A stretch of 55,609 nt of DNA from Psychromonas sp. Urea-02u-13 (GTDB lineage: Bacteria > Pseudomonadota > Gammaproteobacteria > Enterobacterales > Psychromonadaceae): positions 1 through 55,609 of the forward strand of contig NZ_PJBZ01000050.1 of assembly GCF_002835995.1 (NCBI RefSeq). The letters run 5' to 3'. Positions 48,611-55,609 of this stretch are shown piece after piece. The notes under the pieces are model-generated. The model was not told the DNA's origin, did no database searches, and was given only the letters and a program-made list of their open reading frames with translations. The position numbers and the translations under genes were made by a program. Position 1 is the stretch's first letter. Every line of letters starts with the position of its first letter.

Positions 48611-49621
48611 ATGTTGAAAGCAATCGTTGTCGGTGCAAGTGGTTACACTGGTGCAGAATTAGCCCATTTTCTGACACGCCACCCAGAGATTGAATTAGCA
48701 GGTTTGTATGTTTCTGAAGGTAGTTTAGATAAAGGTAAAAAATTATCTGCTTTATACGGCAACTTAGTGGGTGTTGTTGATTTACCTTTACTGCCTCTTG
48801 GTAATAGCGGTATTAAAAATGCCTGCGAAGGTATTGATATTGTTATCTTAGCGACTGCACATGAAGTCAGTCATAATTTAGCGCCTCTATTTTTAGCTGA
48901 AGACACGGTTGTTTTTGATTTGTCGGGTGCTTTTCGTGTTCAATCAGCGGGCTTTTATGACAAGTTTTATGGCTTTACCCATCAATTCCCTGAGTTATTA
49001 GATAAAGCGGTTTACGGTTTAGCGGAATGGAATGCTGAAGCGGTTAAAGGTACTGACTTAATTGCTGTACCAGGTTGTTATACAACTGCTTCATTAACGG
49101 CATTAAAACCATTGGCTGAAGCGGGTTTAATTAAAGAAAATTACAAACCAACGATTAATGCAACCAGCGGTGTTAGTGGCGCGGGACGTAAAGCGAATGT
49201 TGCAAGTAGCTTCTGCGAAGTAAGCCTACAACCTTACGCTGTGTTTAATCATCGTCATAAGCCTGAAATCGATCAGCATTTAGGCTTACCTGTTGTGTTT
49301 ACGCCGCATCTAGGTAGTTTTAAACGTGGTATTTTGGCAAGTATTAATGTTGTTTTAAAAGCGGGTGTGACAGCTGCGCAAGTTGATCAAGCATACCAAG
49401 ATGCATATGCAGACAAACCTATCGTGCGTTTAATGGAGGGTACCTTGCCTGCACTTAAAAATGTTGTTGGCACCCCTTATTGTGATTTAGGTTGGGCTGT
49501 TGATGGTGAAGACTTAGTGGTATTTAGTGCCATTGATAACCTGCTTAAAGGTGCTTCTTCTCAGGCAATACAATGTATTAACCTTCGTTTTGGTTTTGAA
49601 ATCACCGCATCACTTTTATAA
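48611..49621 (+). CDS. argC: N-acetyl-gamma-glutamyl-phosphate reductase
   Basis: ArgC makes the semialdehyde of N-acetylglutamate. The catalytic cysteine lies in [20 protein letters not shown] (near residue 157), and the N-terminal [12 protein letters not shown] binds NADP. The 336 residues are normal. It leads the arginine operon; argB follows after 14 bases. Confidence 0.97.
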   Translation: MLKAIVVGASGYTGAELAHFLTRHPEIELAGLYVSEGSLDKGKKLSALYGNLVGVVDLPLLPLGNSGIKNACEGIDIVILATAHEVSHNLAPLFLAEDTVVFDLSGAFRVQSAGFYDKFYGFTHQFPELLDKAVYGLAEWNAEAVKGTDLIAVPGCYTTASLTALKPLAEAGLIKENYKPTINATSGVSGAGRKANVASSFCEVSLQPYAVFNHRHKPEIDQHLGLPVVFTPHLGSFKRGILASINVVLKAGVTAAQVDQAYQDAYADKPIVRLMEGTLPALKNVVGTPYCDLGWAVDGEDLVVFSAIDNLLKGASSQAIQCINLRFGFEITASLL

Positions 49622-49635
49622 AAGAGCTTTATGTA

Positions 49636-50409
49636 ATGAAACAACCTTTATTAATTAAATTAGGTGGTGCAGTGCTTGAAAATGAACAAGCGCTGACTAA
49701 TCTATTTTCTGCATTAACAACGTATTTAGAAAAAGAAAAACGCCCGTTATTATTAGTACACGGTGGCGGTGTTATTGTTGAAGATGTTTTAAGTAAAATG
49801 AACATTAAAAGCGAAAAGAAAGATGGCTTACGTATCACCCCATTTGATCAAATTGGTTATGTGGCGGGTGCGTTAGCAGGGACATCTAATAAGTTATTAA
49901 TGGCGAAAGCATTACAAGCGGGCCTTTCTGCTGTTGGTTTATCATTAGCCGATGGCTTTAGTTGTAAAGTCACGCAAATGGATCCTGATTTAGGCGCAGT
50001 CGGTATTTGTTCTGCCAATGATCCTAAGCTTATAAATCATTTATTAGCGGGTGGCTTTTTACCTGTTATCTCATCTATCGCTATTGGCGAAGATGCGCGC
50101 TTATATAATGTCAACGCGGATCAAGCTGCTATTACTATTTGTGAATTGTTAAATGCAGAGTTAGTTTTCTTGTCGGATGTGGATGGAGTATGGGACGCAC
50201 AGAAACAAGTAATTCCCGAGTTAAATACACAATTAGCTGATACACTAATCGCCGAAAATGTTATCCAAGATGGCATGGCGGTGAAAGTAAAAGCAGCACT
50301 GCAAGCTGCTGATCAATTGGGTCATGTTATGCTCGCAAGTTGGAAAAATCCGGAAAATTTAGTGTCATTGCTTGCGGGTCAAGCGGTGGGTACCAAAGTA
50401 ATTAAATAG
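49636..50409 (+). CDS. argB: Acetylglutamate kinase
   Basis: ArgB phosphorylates N-acetylglutamate. KLGGAVLEN (near residue 8) and the VHGGG phosphate loop (near 40) match the amino-acid kinase fold. The 257 residues equal the enteric short form, which lacks the N-terminal helix linked to arginine inhibition. This fits an organism that controls the pathway at NAGS and through ArgR. Confidence 0.96.
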   Translation: MKQPLLIKLGGAVLENEQALTNLFSALTTYLEKEKRPLLLVHGGGVIVEDVLSKMNIKSEKKDGLRITPFDQIGYVAGALAGTSNKLLMAKALQAGLSAVGLSLADGFSCKVTQMDPDLGAVGICSANDPKLINHLLAGGFLPVISSIAIGEDARLYNVNADQAAITICELLNAELVFLSDVDGVWDAQKQVIPELNTQLADTLIAENVIQDGMAVKVKAALQAADQLGHVMLASWKNPENLVSLLAGQAVGTKVIK

Positions 50410-50509
50410 GGATAACTACCCAGGTCGTTGCCCTGAGCATTTACCGTCTTTTTATATAAAGCACCCCCAAGTCTTAATGGGTGAATAGTGACAAAATAGG
50501 TAACTAAAA

Positions 50510-51415
50510 ATGGAAGATTTATTAACTGGTTTTGAAATGACTCAGCAACAAGCATTAGACTTGATTGCACTAGGTAAAGATTTAAAAGCAAACCCTACTA
50601 AATATGCACAAGCATTAGCTGGAAAAAGTGTTGTTACATTATTCGAGAAACAATCACTGCGTACGCGTGTCTCTTTTGATATTGGTATTAATAAATTAGG
50701 TGGTCACGCCGTTTATTTAGATCAAGCAAATGGTGCGATGGGTAGTCGTGAAGATGTAAAAGATTTTGCCGCTAATATTTCTCGTTGGGCTGATTGTATT
50801 GTTGCGCGCGTATATGACCATAAAACATTGGTTGAGATGCAACAATATTCAAGCGTACCTGTGATTAATTCATTGTGTGATTTGTATCATCCATGCCAAG
50901 GTATGGCGGACTTCTTAACGATTGCACAAAACTACGATGACGTCTCTAAAGTGAAATTGGCATATATCGGAGATGGTAATAACGTAACTCATTCTCTGTT
51001 TATTGCTGGCGCCATTTTAGGCGCAACCGTGACGGCTGTTTGCCCAATTGGTCATAGTCCTGACGCACAAATTATTAAACAAGCACAAGATATTGCCGCT
51101 AAAACGGGTGGAACAATCACCGTTACCAATACAGTGGAAGATATTAAAGGTTATGACGTTGTTTATGGTGATACTTGGCTTTCAATGGGTGACGACACGC
51201 CTCTTGAGCAAATTAAAGCGAAGTTTATGCCCTACCAAATTAACCAAGCGCTATTAGATAGCACGGGTATCAAGCATATTTTACATTGCCAACCCGCTCA
51301 CCGAGGTTTAGATATTACGTCGGAAGTAATGGATGGTCCTGCTTCATTGATTTTTGATCAAGCAGAAAATAGAATGCACATACAAAACGCAATCATGTTG
51401 ACGTTAATTAATTAA
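50510..51415 (+). CDS. argF: Ornithine carbamoyltransferase-type enzyme
   Basis: ArgF makes citrulline from ornithine and carbamoyl phosphate. The carbamoyl-phosphate site is SLRTRVSFD instead of the usual STRTRTSFE, and the ornithine-side motif is HCQPAHRG instead of HCLP. The YHPCQGMADFL motif is present. The 301 residues are a little short. The variant motifs match my memory of Shewanella-type ArgF proteins, so this is probably normal for the lineage. Because argE is present, ornithine is the expected substrate. A 100-base gap separates it from argB. Confidence 0.9.
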   Translation: MEDLLTGFEMTQQQALDLIALGKDLKANPTKYAQALAGKSVVTLFEKQSLRTRVSFDIGINKLGGHAVYLDQANGAMGSREDVKDFAANISRWADCIVARVYDHKTLVEMQQYSSVPVINSLCDLYHPCQGMADFLTIAQNYDDVSKVKLAYIGDGNNVTHSLFIAGAILGATVTAVCPIGHSPDAQIIKQAQDIAAKTGGTITVTNTVEDIKGYDVVYGDTWLSMGDDTPLEQIKAKFMPYQINQALLDSTGIKHILHCQPAHRGLDITSEVMDGPASLIFDQAENRMHIQNAIMLTLIN

Positions 51416-51442
51416 ACCATGTTGATCAAAGGAAGATAATCA

Positions 51443-52651
51443 ATGAGTAAAGTAAAAAAAGTTGTTCTCGCTTATTCTGGTGGCTTAGATACATCGGCAA
51501 TCATTCCATGGTTAAAAGAGACTTATGATGATTGTGAAATCATTGCTTTTTGTGCCGATGTTGGTCAAGGCGCTGAAGAGTTAGTTGGTTTACATGAAAA
51601 AGCGATCGCATCAGGTGCTTCTGAATGTCACATTGTTGATCTAAAAGAAGAGTTTGTTGCAGATTACATCTACCCAACAATCGCTTCTGGCGCAGTATAT
51701 GAAGGTACTTATTTATTAGGTACGTCAATGGCTCGCCCAATTATTGCAAAAGCACAAGTTGAAGTTGCACTTAAAGTCGGTGCCGACGCGGTATGTCACG
51801 GTTGTACTGGTAAAGGTAATGACCAAATCCGTTTCGAAAGTTGTTTTGCAGCTCTTGCGCCTGAATTACGTGTTATTGCGCCTTGGCGTGAGTGGGACAT
51901 GGTTTCTCGTGAAGATTTATTGGATTACCTTGCTGAGCGTAATATCGAATCTGCTGCTTCTGCAACTAAAATCTACAGCCGTGATGCCAACGCATGGCAC
52001 ATCTCGCATGAAGGTGGTGAGCTTGAAGATCCAAACAATGAGCCAAGTAAAGGCGTTTGGACTTTAACCGTTGATCCATTAGATGCACCAAACGACCCTG
52101 AATACGTAACACTTAAAGTTGAAGCTGGTCGTGTTACTGCAGTAGACGGTGTTGAGCTATCTCCATACGAGGCATTAATGCTTTTAAATGAAAAAGCCGC
52201 TAAACATGGTGTTGGTCGTGTTGATATCACTGAAAACCGTACCGTAGGTATGAAGTCTCGTGGTTGTTACGAAACACCAGGTGGTACTGTAATGGTAACG
52301 GCACTACGTGGTATTGATGAATTAGTACATGACAAACCTTCTCGTCGCTGGCGTGATCAAGTGGGCCAAGAATTTGCTCACTTAGTATATGACGGCCGTT
52401 GGTTCACTCCATTATGTGCTTCTTTATTGGCTGCTTCTGAATCATTAGCAAGCGATGCAAATGGTGAAGTAGTTGTACGTCTTTACAAAGGCCAAGCGGT
52501 TGCAGTGAAGAAACAATCTCCAAACAGCTTGTACTCTGAAGAGTTTGCAACATTTGGTGATGATAATGTATATGACCAAAAGCATGCTGAAGGTTTCATC
52601 CGTCTTTATTCTTTATCAAGCCGTATTCGTACCTTGAATAAAAACAAATAA
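51443..52651 (+). CDS. argG: Argininosuccinate synthase
   Basis: ArgG joins citrulline and aspartate with ATP. The PP-loop motif [17 protein letters not shown] is near residue 8, and the [15 protein letters not shown] block near residue 118. The 402 residues are normal for the short-type synthase. A 27-base gap follows argF, with an AAAGGAAG ribosome site. A 9-bp hairpin with a T-rich tail lies downstream. Confidence 0.97.
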   Translation: MSKVKKVVLAYSGGLDTSAIIPWLKETYDDCEIIAFCADVGQGAEELVGLHEKAIASGASECHIVDLKEEFVADYIYPTIASGAVYEGTYLLGTSMARPIIAKAQVEVALKVGADAVCHGCTGKGNDQIRFESCFAALAPELRVIAPWREWDMVSREDLLDYLAERNIESAASATKIYSRDANAWHISHEGGELEDPNNEPSKGVWTLTVDPLDAPNDPEYVTLKVEAGRVTAVDGVELSPYEALMLLNEKAAKHGVGRVDITENRTVGMKSRGCYETPGGTVMVTALRGIDELVHDKPSRRWRDQVGQEFAHLVYDGRWFTPLCASLLAASESLASDANGEVVVRLYKGQAVAVKKQSPNSLYSEEFATFGDDNVYDQKHAEGFIRLYSLSSRIRTLNKNK

Positions 52652-52673
52652 ATACGTTTGTTAACAAATAGAT

Positions 52674-52706
52674 AATTCCTACTTCATTTTATATATCGTA
52701 GGAATT
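52674..52706 (+). terminator. Possible weak terminator between argG and argH
   Basis: AATTCCTAC (52674-52682) and GTAGGAATT (52698-52706) enclose a 15-base loop and are followed by TCTATTTTTATAGG. It may reduce read-through into argH, leaving the fusion gene at lower expression, or be neutral. Confidence 0.45.
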
Positions 52707-52788
52707 TCTATTTTTATAGGTTTTCAGTAATATTGAGAATCAATAAGAATAGTTTTTTGATCAATCATAGAAAGTAATGGAGTTATAG

Positions 52789-54669
52789 ATGGCATTATGG
52801 GGCGGACGTTTCAGCCAAGCGGCAGACGTAAAATTTAAATTATTCAATGACTCATTACGGTTTGACTACCGTCTTGCTGAGCAAGACATCATTGGTTCAA
52901 TTGCATGGTCAAAAGCACTGCAAAGTGTAAAGATTTTAACCGCTGATGAACAAGTTCGTTTAGAAGGTGCATTAAACGAGTTATTGACTTCTGTTCAAGC
53001 AAATCCAAAACAAGTATTACTGTCAGACGCTGAAGATATTCACTCATGGGTTGAAATTCAATTAATCCAACGTGTTGGTGATCTTGGTAAAAAATTACAT
53101 ACAGGCCGAAGCCGTAATGACCAAGTCGCAACTGACCTAAAACTTTGGTGTAAAAAAACAGCACAAGAGCTAGTGGTACATTTAGATCGCCTTGAAGCAA
53201 AACTGATTGAGCTAGCAAGAATTCACCAATCGGTTGTTTTACCTGGATACACGCATTTACAACGTGCTCAACCAGTAACATTTTCACACTGGTGTTTAGC
53301 CTACCTTGAAATGTTAGAGCGAGACCATAGTCGTTTGGAAGATTGTCTAGAACGTTTAGATACTTGTCCGTTAGGCAGTGGGGCACTTGCTGGTACGGGT
53401 TACCCAATGGATAGAACTGCTTTAGCGCATTCTTTAGGTTTTAAACGTGCAACACGTAACAGTTTAGATTCAGTATCTGACCGTGACCACGTAGTAGAGT
53501 TAATGAGTTGTGCGACACTTTCAATGGTACATTTATCACGTATGGCTGAAGATCTTATCTTCTATAATAGTGGTGAAGCTGGCTTTATCGAAATGTCAGA
53601 TCAAGTAACTTCTGGCTCATCATTGATGCCACAAAAGAAAAACCCAGATGCTATGGAGCTTATCCGTGGTAAATCAGGTCGTGTCTTTGGTTCATTAGCG
53701 GCAATGTTAATGACATTAAAAGCATTACCTCTGGCTTACAACAAAGATATGCAAGAAGATAAAGAAGGGCTTTTTGATGCGCTTGATACTTGGGGCGATT
53801 GTCTTGAGATGGCATCAATGGCATTAACTGATCTTAAGGTAAATGAAGAACGTACTAAAGAAGCTGCTCAAGGTGGTTACTCAAATGCCACTGAATTAGC
53901 TGATTACTTAGTAGCAAAAGGCATTCCATTCCGTGAAGCGCACCATATTGTAGGTGTTGCTGTTGTTTTCGCGATTGAGAAAGGTGTACCGCTTGAAGAT
54001 CTAAGTGTTGCAGAATTCAAAGAATTCTCAGACGTTATTGAAGATGATGTATATCCAACACTAACGTTAGAAGCTACATTGGCTGCACGTCAAGCACAAG
54101 GTGGCGTATCACCAACGCAAGTAGAGTTCGCATTAACAGAAGCTGAACAACGTCTTGCGGCACGTAATACATCAGGAATTGTGATAAGAGCTGCTCGTTT
54201 GACAGATGTTGATCGTATCGAATCAATGGTGAACCATTGGGCAGATAAAGGCGAAAATCTGCCAAGAGACAAGGCGGACTTAGCACAGTCAGTTGCTGAA
54301 TTTGCAGTCACTGAATTAGATGGCAAAGTCACAGGTTGTGCTTCTGTACATATCTATGACACCGGTTTAGCTGAAATACGCTCATTAGGTGTAGAGCCTG
54401 GCTTTGAAGGTCGTGGTCAAGGTAGCGCATTAGTTGAGTTATTAGTTAAACGTGCAGAAAAATTAGCGATTAAGCGTTTATTTGTATTAACACGCATGCC
54501 AGAGTTCTTTATGAAGCTTGGTTTTAGTCCTGAAAGTAAGGCAACAATGCCTGAAAAAGTACTAAAAGATTGTGCAATATTTGTTAGTGAACATGCAAGT
54601 GACGAAAAGGCACTAGAGTTGAACTTCAAAACAAGTATGTTGCTCCAGAAAGACATGGGCAAAAGTTAA
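52789..54669 (+). CDS. argH: Argininosuccinate lyase fused to NAG synthase
   Basis: Residues 1 to about 460 are argininosuccinate lyase, with the [19 protein letters not shown] signature near residue 280. Residues about 465-626 are a GNAT acetyltransferase ([20 protein letters not shown], then [18 protein letters not shown], the acetyl-CoA-binding step). This is the ArgH(A) fusion described in Moritella and found in Vibrio and relatives, in which the C-terminal domain provides N-acetylglutamate synthase activity, the first step of the pathway. It therefore joins the first and last enzymes in one protein. No frameshift is present. The ATG has a GGAG ribosome site. Confidence 0.96.
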   Translation: MALWGGRFSQAADVKFKLFNDSLRFDYRLAEQDIIGSIAWSKALQSVKILTADEQVRLEGALNELLTSVQANPKQVLLSDAEDIHSWVEIQLIQRVGDLGKKLHTGRSRNDQVATDLKLWCKKTAQELVVHLDRLEAKLIELARIHQSVVLPGYTHLQRAQPVTFSHWCLAYLEMLERDHSRLEDCLERLDTCPLGSGALAGTGYPMDRTALAHSLGFKRATRNSLDSVSDRDHVVELMSCATLSMVHLSRMAEDLIFYNSGEAGFIEMSDQVTSGSSLMPQKKNPDAMELIRGKSGRVFGSLAAMLMTLKALPLAYNKDMQEDKEGLFDALDTWGDCLEMASMALTDLKVNEERTKEAAQGGYSNATELADYLVAKGIPFREAHHIVGVAVVFAIEKGVPLEDLSVAEFKEFSDVIEDDVYPTLTLEATLAARQAQGGVSPTQVEFALTEAEQRLAARNTSGIVIRAARLTDVDRIESMVNHWADKGENLPRDKADLAQSVAEFAVTELDGKVTGCASVHIYDTGLAEIRSLGVEPGFEGRGQGSALVELLVKRAEKLAIKRLFVLTRMPEFFMKLGFSPESKATMPEKVLKDCAIFVSEHASDEKALELNFKTSMLLQKDMGKS

Positions 54670-54710
54670 TATAACTAATAAGCAGTTACACAGTTTTTAT
54701 TACAGTCTCT

Positions 54711-54746
54711 AAAAGGCGTGTTTCTATTAATGGAAACACGCCTTTT
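54711..54746 (+). terminator. Intrinsic terminator of the arginine operon
   Basis: AAAAGGCGTGTTTC (54711-54724) and its complement (54733-54746) enclose an eight-base loop; the second arm runs into six Ts. It serves argH and, in reverse, the convergent gamma carbonic anhydrase-like gene. Confidence 0.92.
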
Positions 54747-54751
54747 TTGTT

Positions 54752-55306
54752 TTAAGAGGTTTTGTTTGTATCCGCTAATAAATAGTCATTCTTTAAATTG
54801 ACGTAATGTTTTGCAGAGCGTTTTAAGAAGGCGAACTCTTTCTCTGTTAATGGGCGTGCTTGTTTTACAGGCGAACCAACATATAAGAAGCCAGATTCAA
54901 GAGTTTTGTTCGGGGGTACTAACGCACCGGCCGCAATAATGATGTCATCATTAATTTTTGCATTATCTAATATGATTGCACCCATACCTATTAATACACG
55001 TGAACCAATTTCGCAGGCATGTAACATTGCTTTATGACCAACAGTAACGTCTTCACCTATATGTAAAGAATAACCATCAACACTTGCTTCACCTTTACGG
55101 GCGACATGTAATACAGAACCATCCTGAATATTGGTGCGTTTTCCTACCTTTATGTTATTTACATCACCACGTAAGACACACATTGGCCAGATACTGACAT
55201 CTTCAGCTAACTCAACATCGCCAATAACAGTAGAAAATGGATCGATATAAACATTATCAGCAATTTTAGGTGAGATACCTTTATAAGCACGTAATACAGG
55301 AAACAT
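54752..55306 (-). CDS. Gamma-class carbonic anhydrase-like protein
   Basis: This 184-residue left-handed beta-helix protein belongs to the YrdA/CaiE gamma carbonic anhydrase family. Hexapeptide repeats run from about residue 15 to 135. The metal-site histidines are in SVLHVARKG (near 68) and TVGHKAMLHACEIG (near 92 and 97). Members of the family may be hydratases or have no shown activity. It converges on argH and lies just upstream of the probable rRNA operon, on the opposite strand. Confidence 0.92.
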   Translation of the reverse strand: MFPVLRAYKGISPKIADNVYIDPFSTVIGDVELAEDVSIWPMCVLRGDVNNIKVGKRTNIQDGSVLHVARKGEASVDGYSLHIGEDVTVGHKAMLHACEIGSRVLIGMGAIILDNAKINDDIIIAAGALVPPNKTLESGFLYVGSPVKQARPLTEKEFAFLKRSAKHYVNLKNDYLLADTNKTS

Positions 55307-55445
55307 AACAAACCTTATTTGATAGGGAAAAAAGCACTATACGATAGAAAAGTGTGTGTAACAAAGTAAAATCTGTGGATAACTTGTGTTTAAAATAGGT
55401 ATAAAAACTAATGTCGAAAAGATCGTGTTTTTACTTAAATAACGC

Positions 55446-55473
55446 TTGCCAATGCTCGCTCAATCCCTATAAT
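55446..55473 (+). promoter_or_regulatory. Stable-RNA-type promoter (rrn P1-like)
   Basis: TTGCCA (55446-55451) and a perfect TATAAT (55468-55473), 16 bases apart, are followed by a GCGACCCCAC discriminator. A GC-rich discriminator next to TATAAT is typical of stringently controlled rRNA and tRNA promoters. Confidence 0.6.
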
Positions 55474-55584
55474 GCGACCCCACAGACAAGGCAACTAACG
55501 AAAGTTACTTACCAAGTCCGAACCAACAAGCTGCCTTATTTATAAGTGATAGTTTGAGTCGAAAATCTTAATATAATTAAGGTG

Positions 55585-55590
55585 TTGACA
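55585..55590 (+). promoter_or_regulatory. -35 element of a second promoter cut by the window
   Basis: TTGACA is a consensus -35 box. Its -10 partner would fall at or just beyond the last base of the window, as expected for an rrn P2 promoter. Confidence 0.4.
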
Positions 55591-55609
55591 AGGTTCAAGG
55601 TTAGCGTAC

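Larger units (their letters stand above)
55307..55609. other. Leader region of a probable rRNA operon
   Basis: About 300 bases without a gene lie to the right of the gamma carbonic anhydrase-like gene. They hold a stable-RNA-type promoter at 55446-55473 and a -35-like TTGACA near the end of the window. No 16S sequence is reached. Confidence 0.55.

Noticed and set aside
55374-55382. DnaA box (TGTGGATAA)
   Set aside because: Only one perfect copy, with no neighbouring boxes and no AT-rich unwinding region or dnaA/gidA genes. Not an origin.
1-55609. CRISPR arrays, tRNA genes, insertion sequences
   Set aside because: I saw no regular spaced repeats, no tRNA-like cloverleaf, and no transposase or terminal repeat pairs in the window.

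Overview
The window is AT-rich gammaproteobacterial chromosome, most like Psychromonas or a near relative (Psychromonadaceae, Moritella, Vibrio group). The pointers are an argH-argA (GNAT) fusion at the end of argCBFGH, a 238-residue RNase PH next to pyrE, many chemoreceptors, and a secondary (lateral-type) flagellar cluster. The assignment rests on gene content only; no 16S sequence lies inside the window.

Layout. (1) 849-18720, plus strand: flgBCDEFGHIJKL, fliEFGHI, then an actin-like parM with a small parR-like partner, an unrecognised protein with a flagellin-like stretch, flgA, and a small exported DUF1496-like protein. (2) 18800-26209, minus strand: fliJ-like, fliM, fliN, fliP, fliQ, fliR, flhB, flhA, then flgM and flgN. 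The absence of fliO and the flhA-flhB-fliRQPNM order match lateral (Flag-2 type) systems. Flagellin, cap, fliK, stators, fliA and a lafK-type regulator are not in the window. (3) 26768-28125: rph-pyrE. (4) 28186-36923: a NIT-domain chemoreceptor, a TetR-MFP-RND efflux operon with a palindromic operator, galE, tusA and a tiny membrane protein. (5) 36931-39711: a broken gene that once encoded a periplasmic GH18 domain, one membrane helix, a kinase-like region and a cytoplasmic LytTR DNA-binding domain. The GH18 catalytic glutamate is a proline. (6) 39893-54669: ppc, argE, two tandem paralogous HBM-type chemoreceptors, then argCBFG-argHA behind a textbook double ARG box. (7) 54752-55609: a gamma-class carbonic anhydrase-like gene and what looks like the promoter region of an rRNA operon that starts beyond the window.

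How the parts work together. Regions 1 and 2 supply nearly all the rod, hook, ring, switch and export parts of one flagellum. The switch looks unusual: FliM is short and has no visible CheY-binding peptide, and FliG lacks three of the usual torque-helix charges. The arginine genes form a complete route from glutamate to arginine, with the first step supplied by the C-terminal domain of ArgH.

The two most interesting items are the ParMR-like pair set inside the flagellar operon where fliJ normally sits, with no recognisable parC, and the GH18-TM-LytTR protein, which looks like a one-component membrane-bound glycan sensor made of catalytically dead domains.
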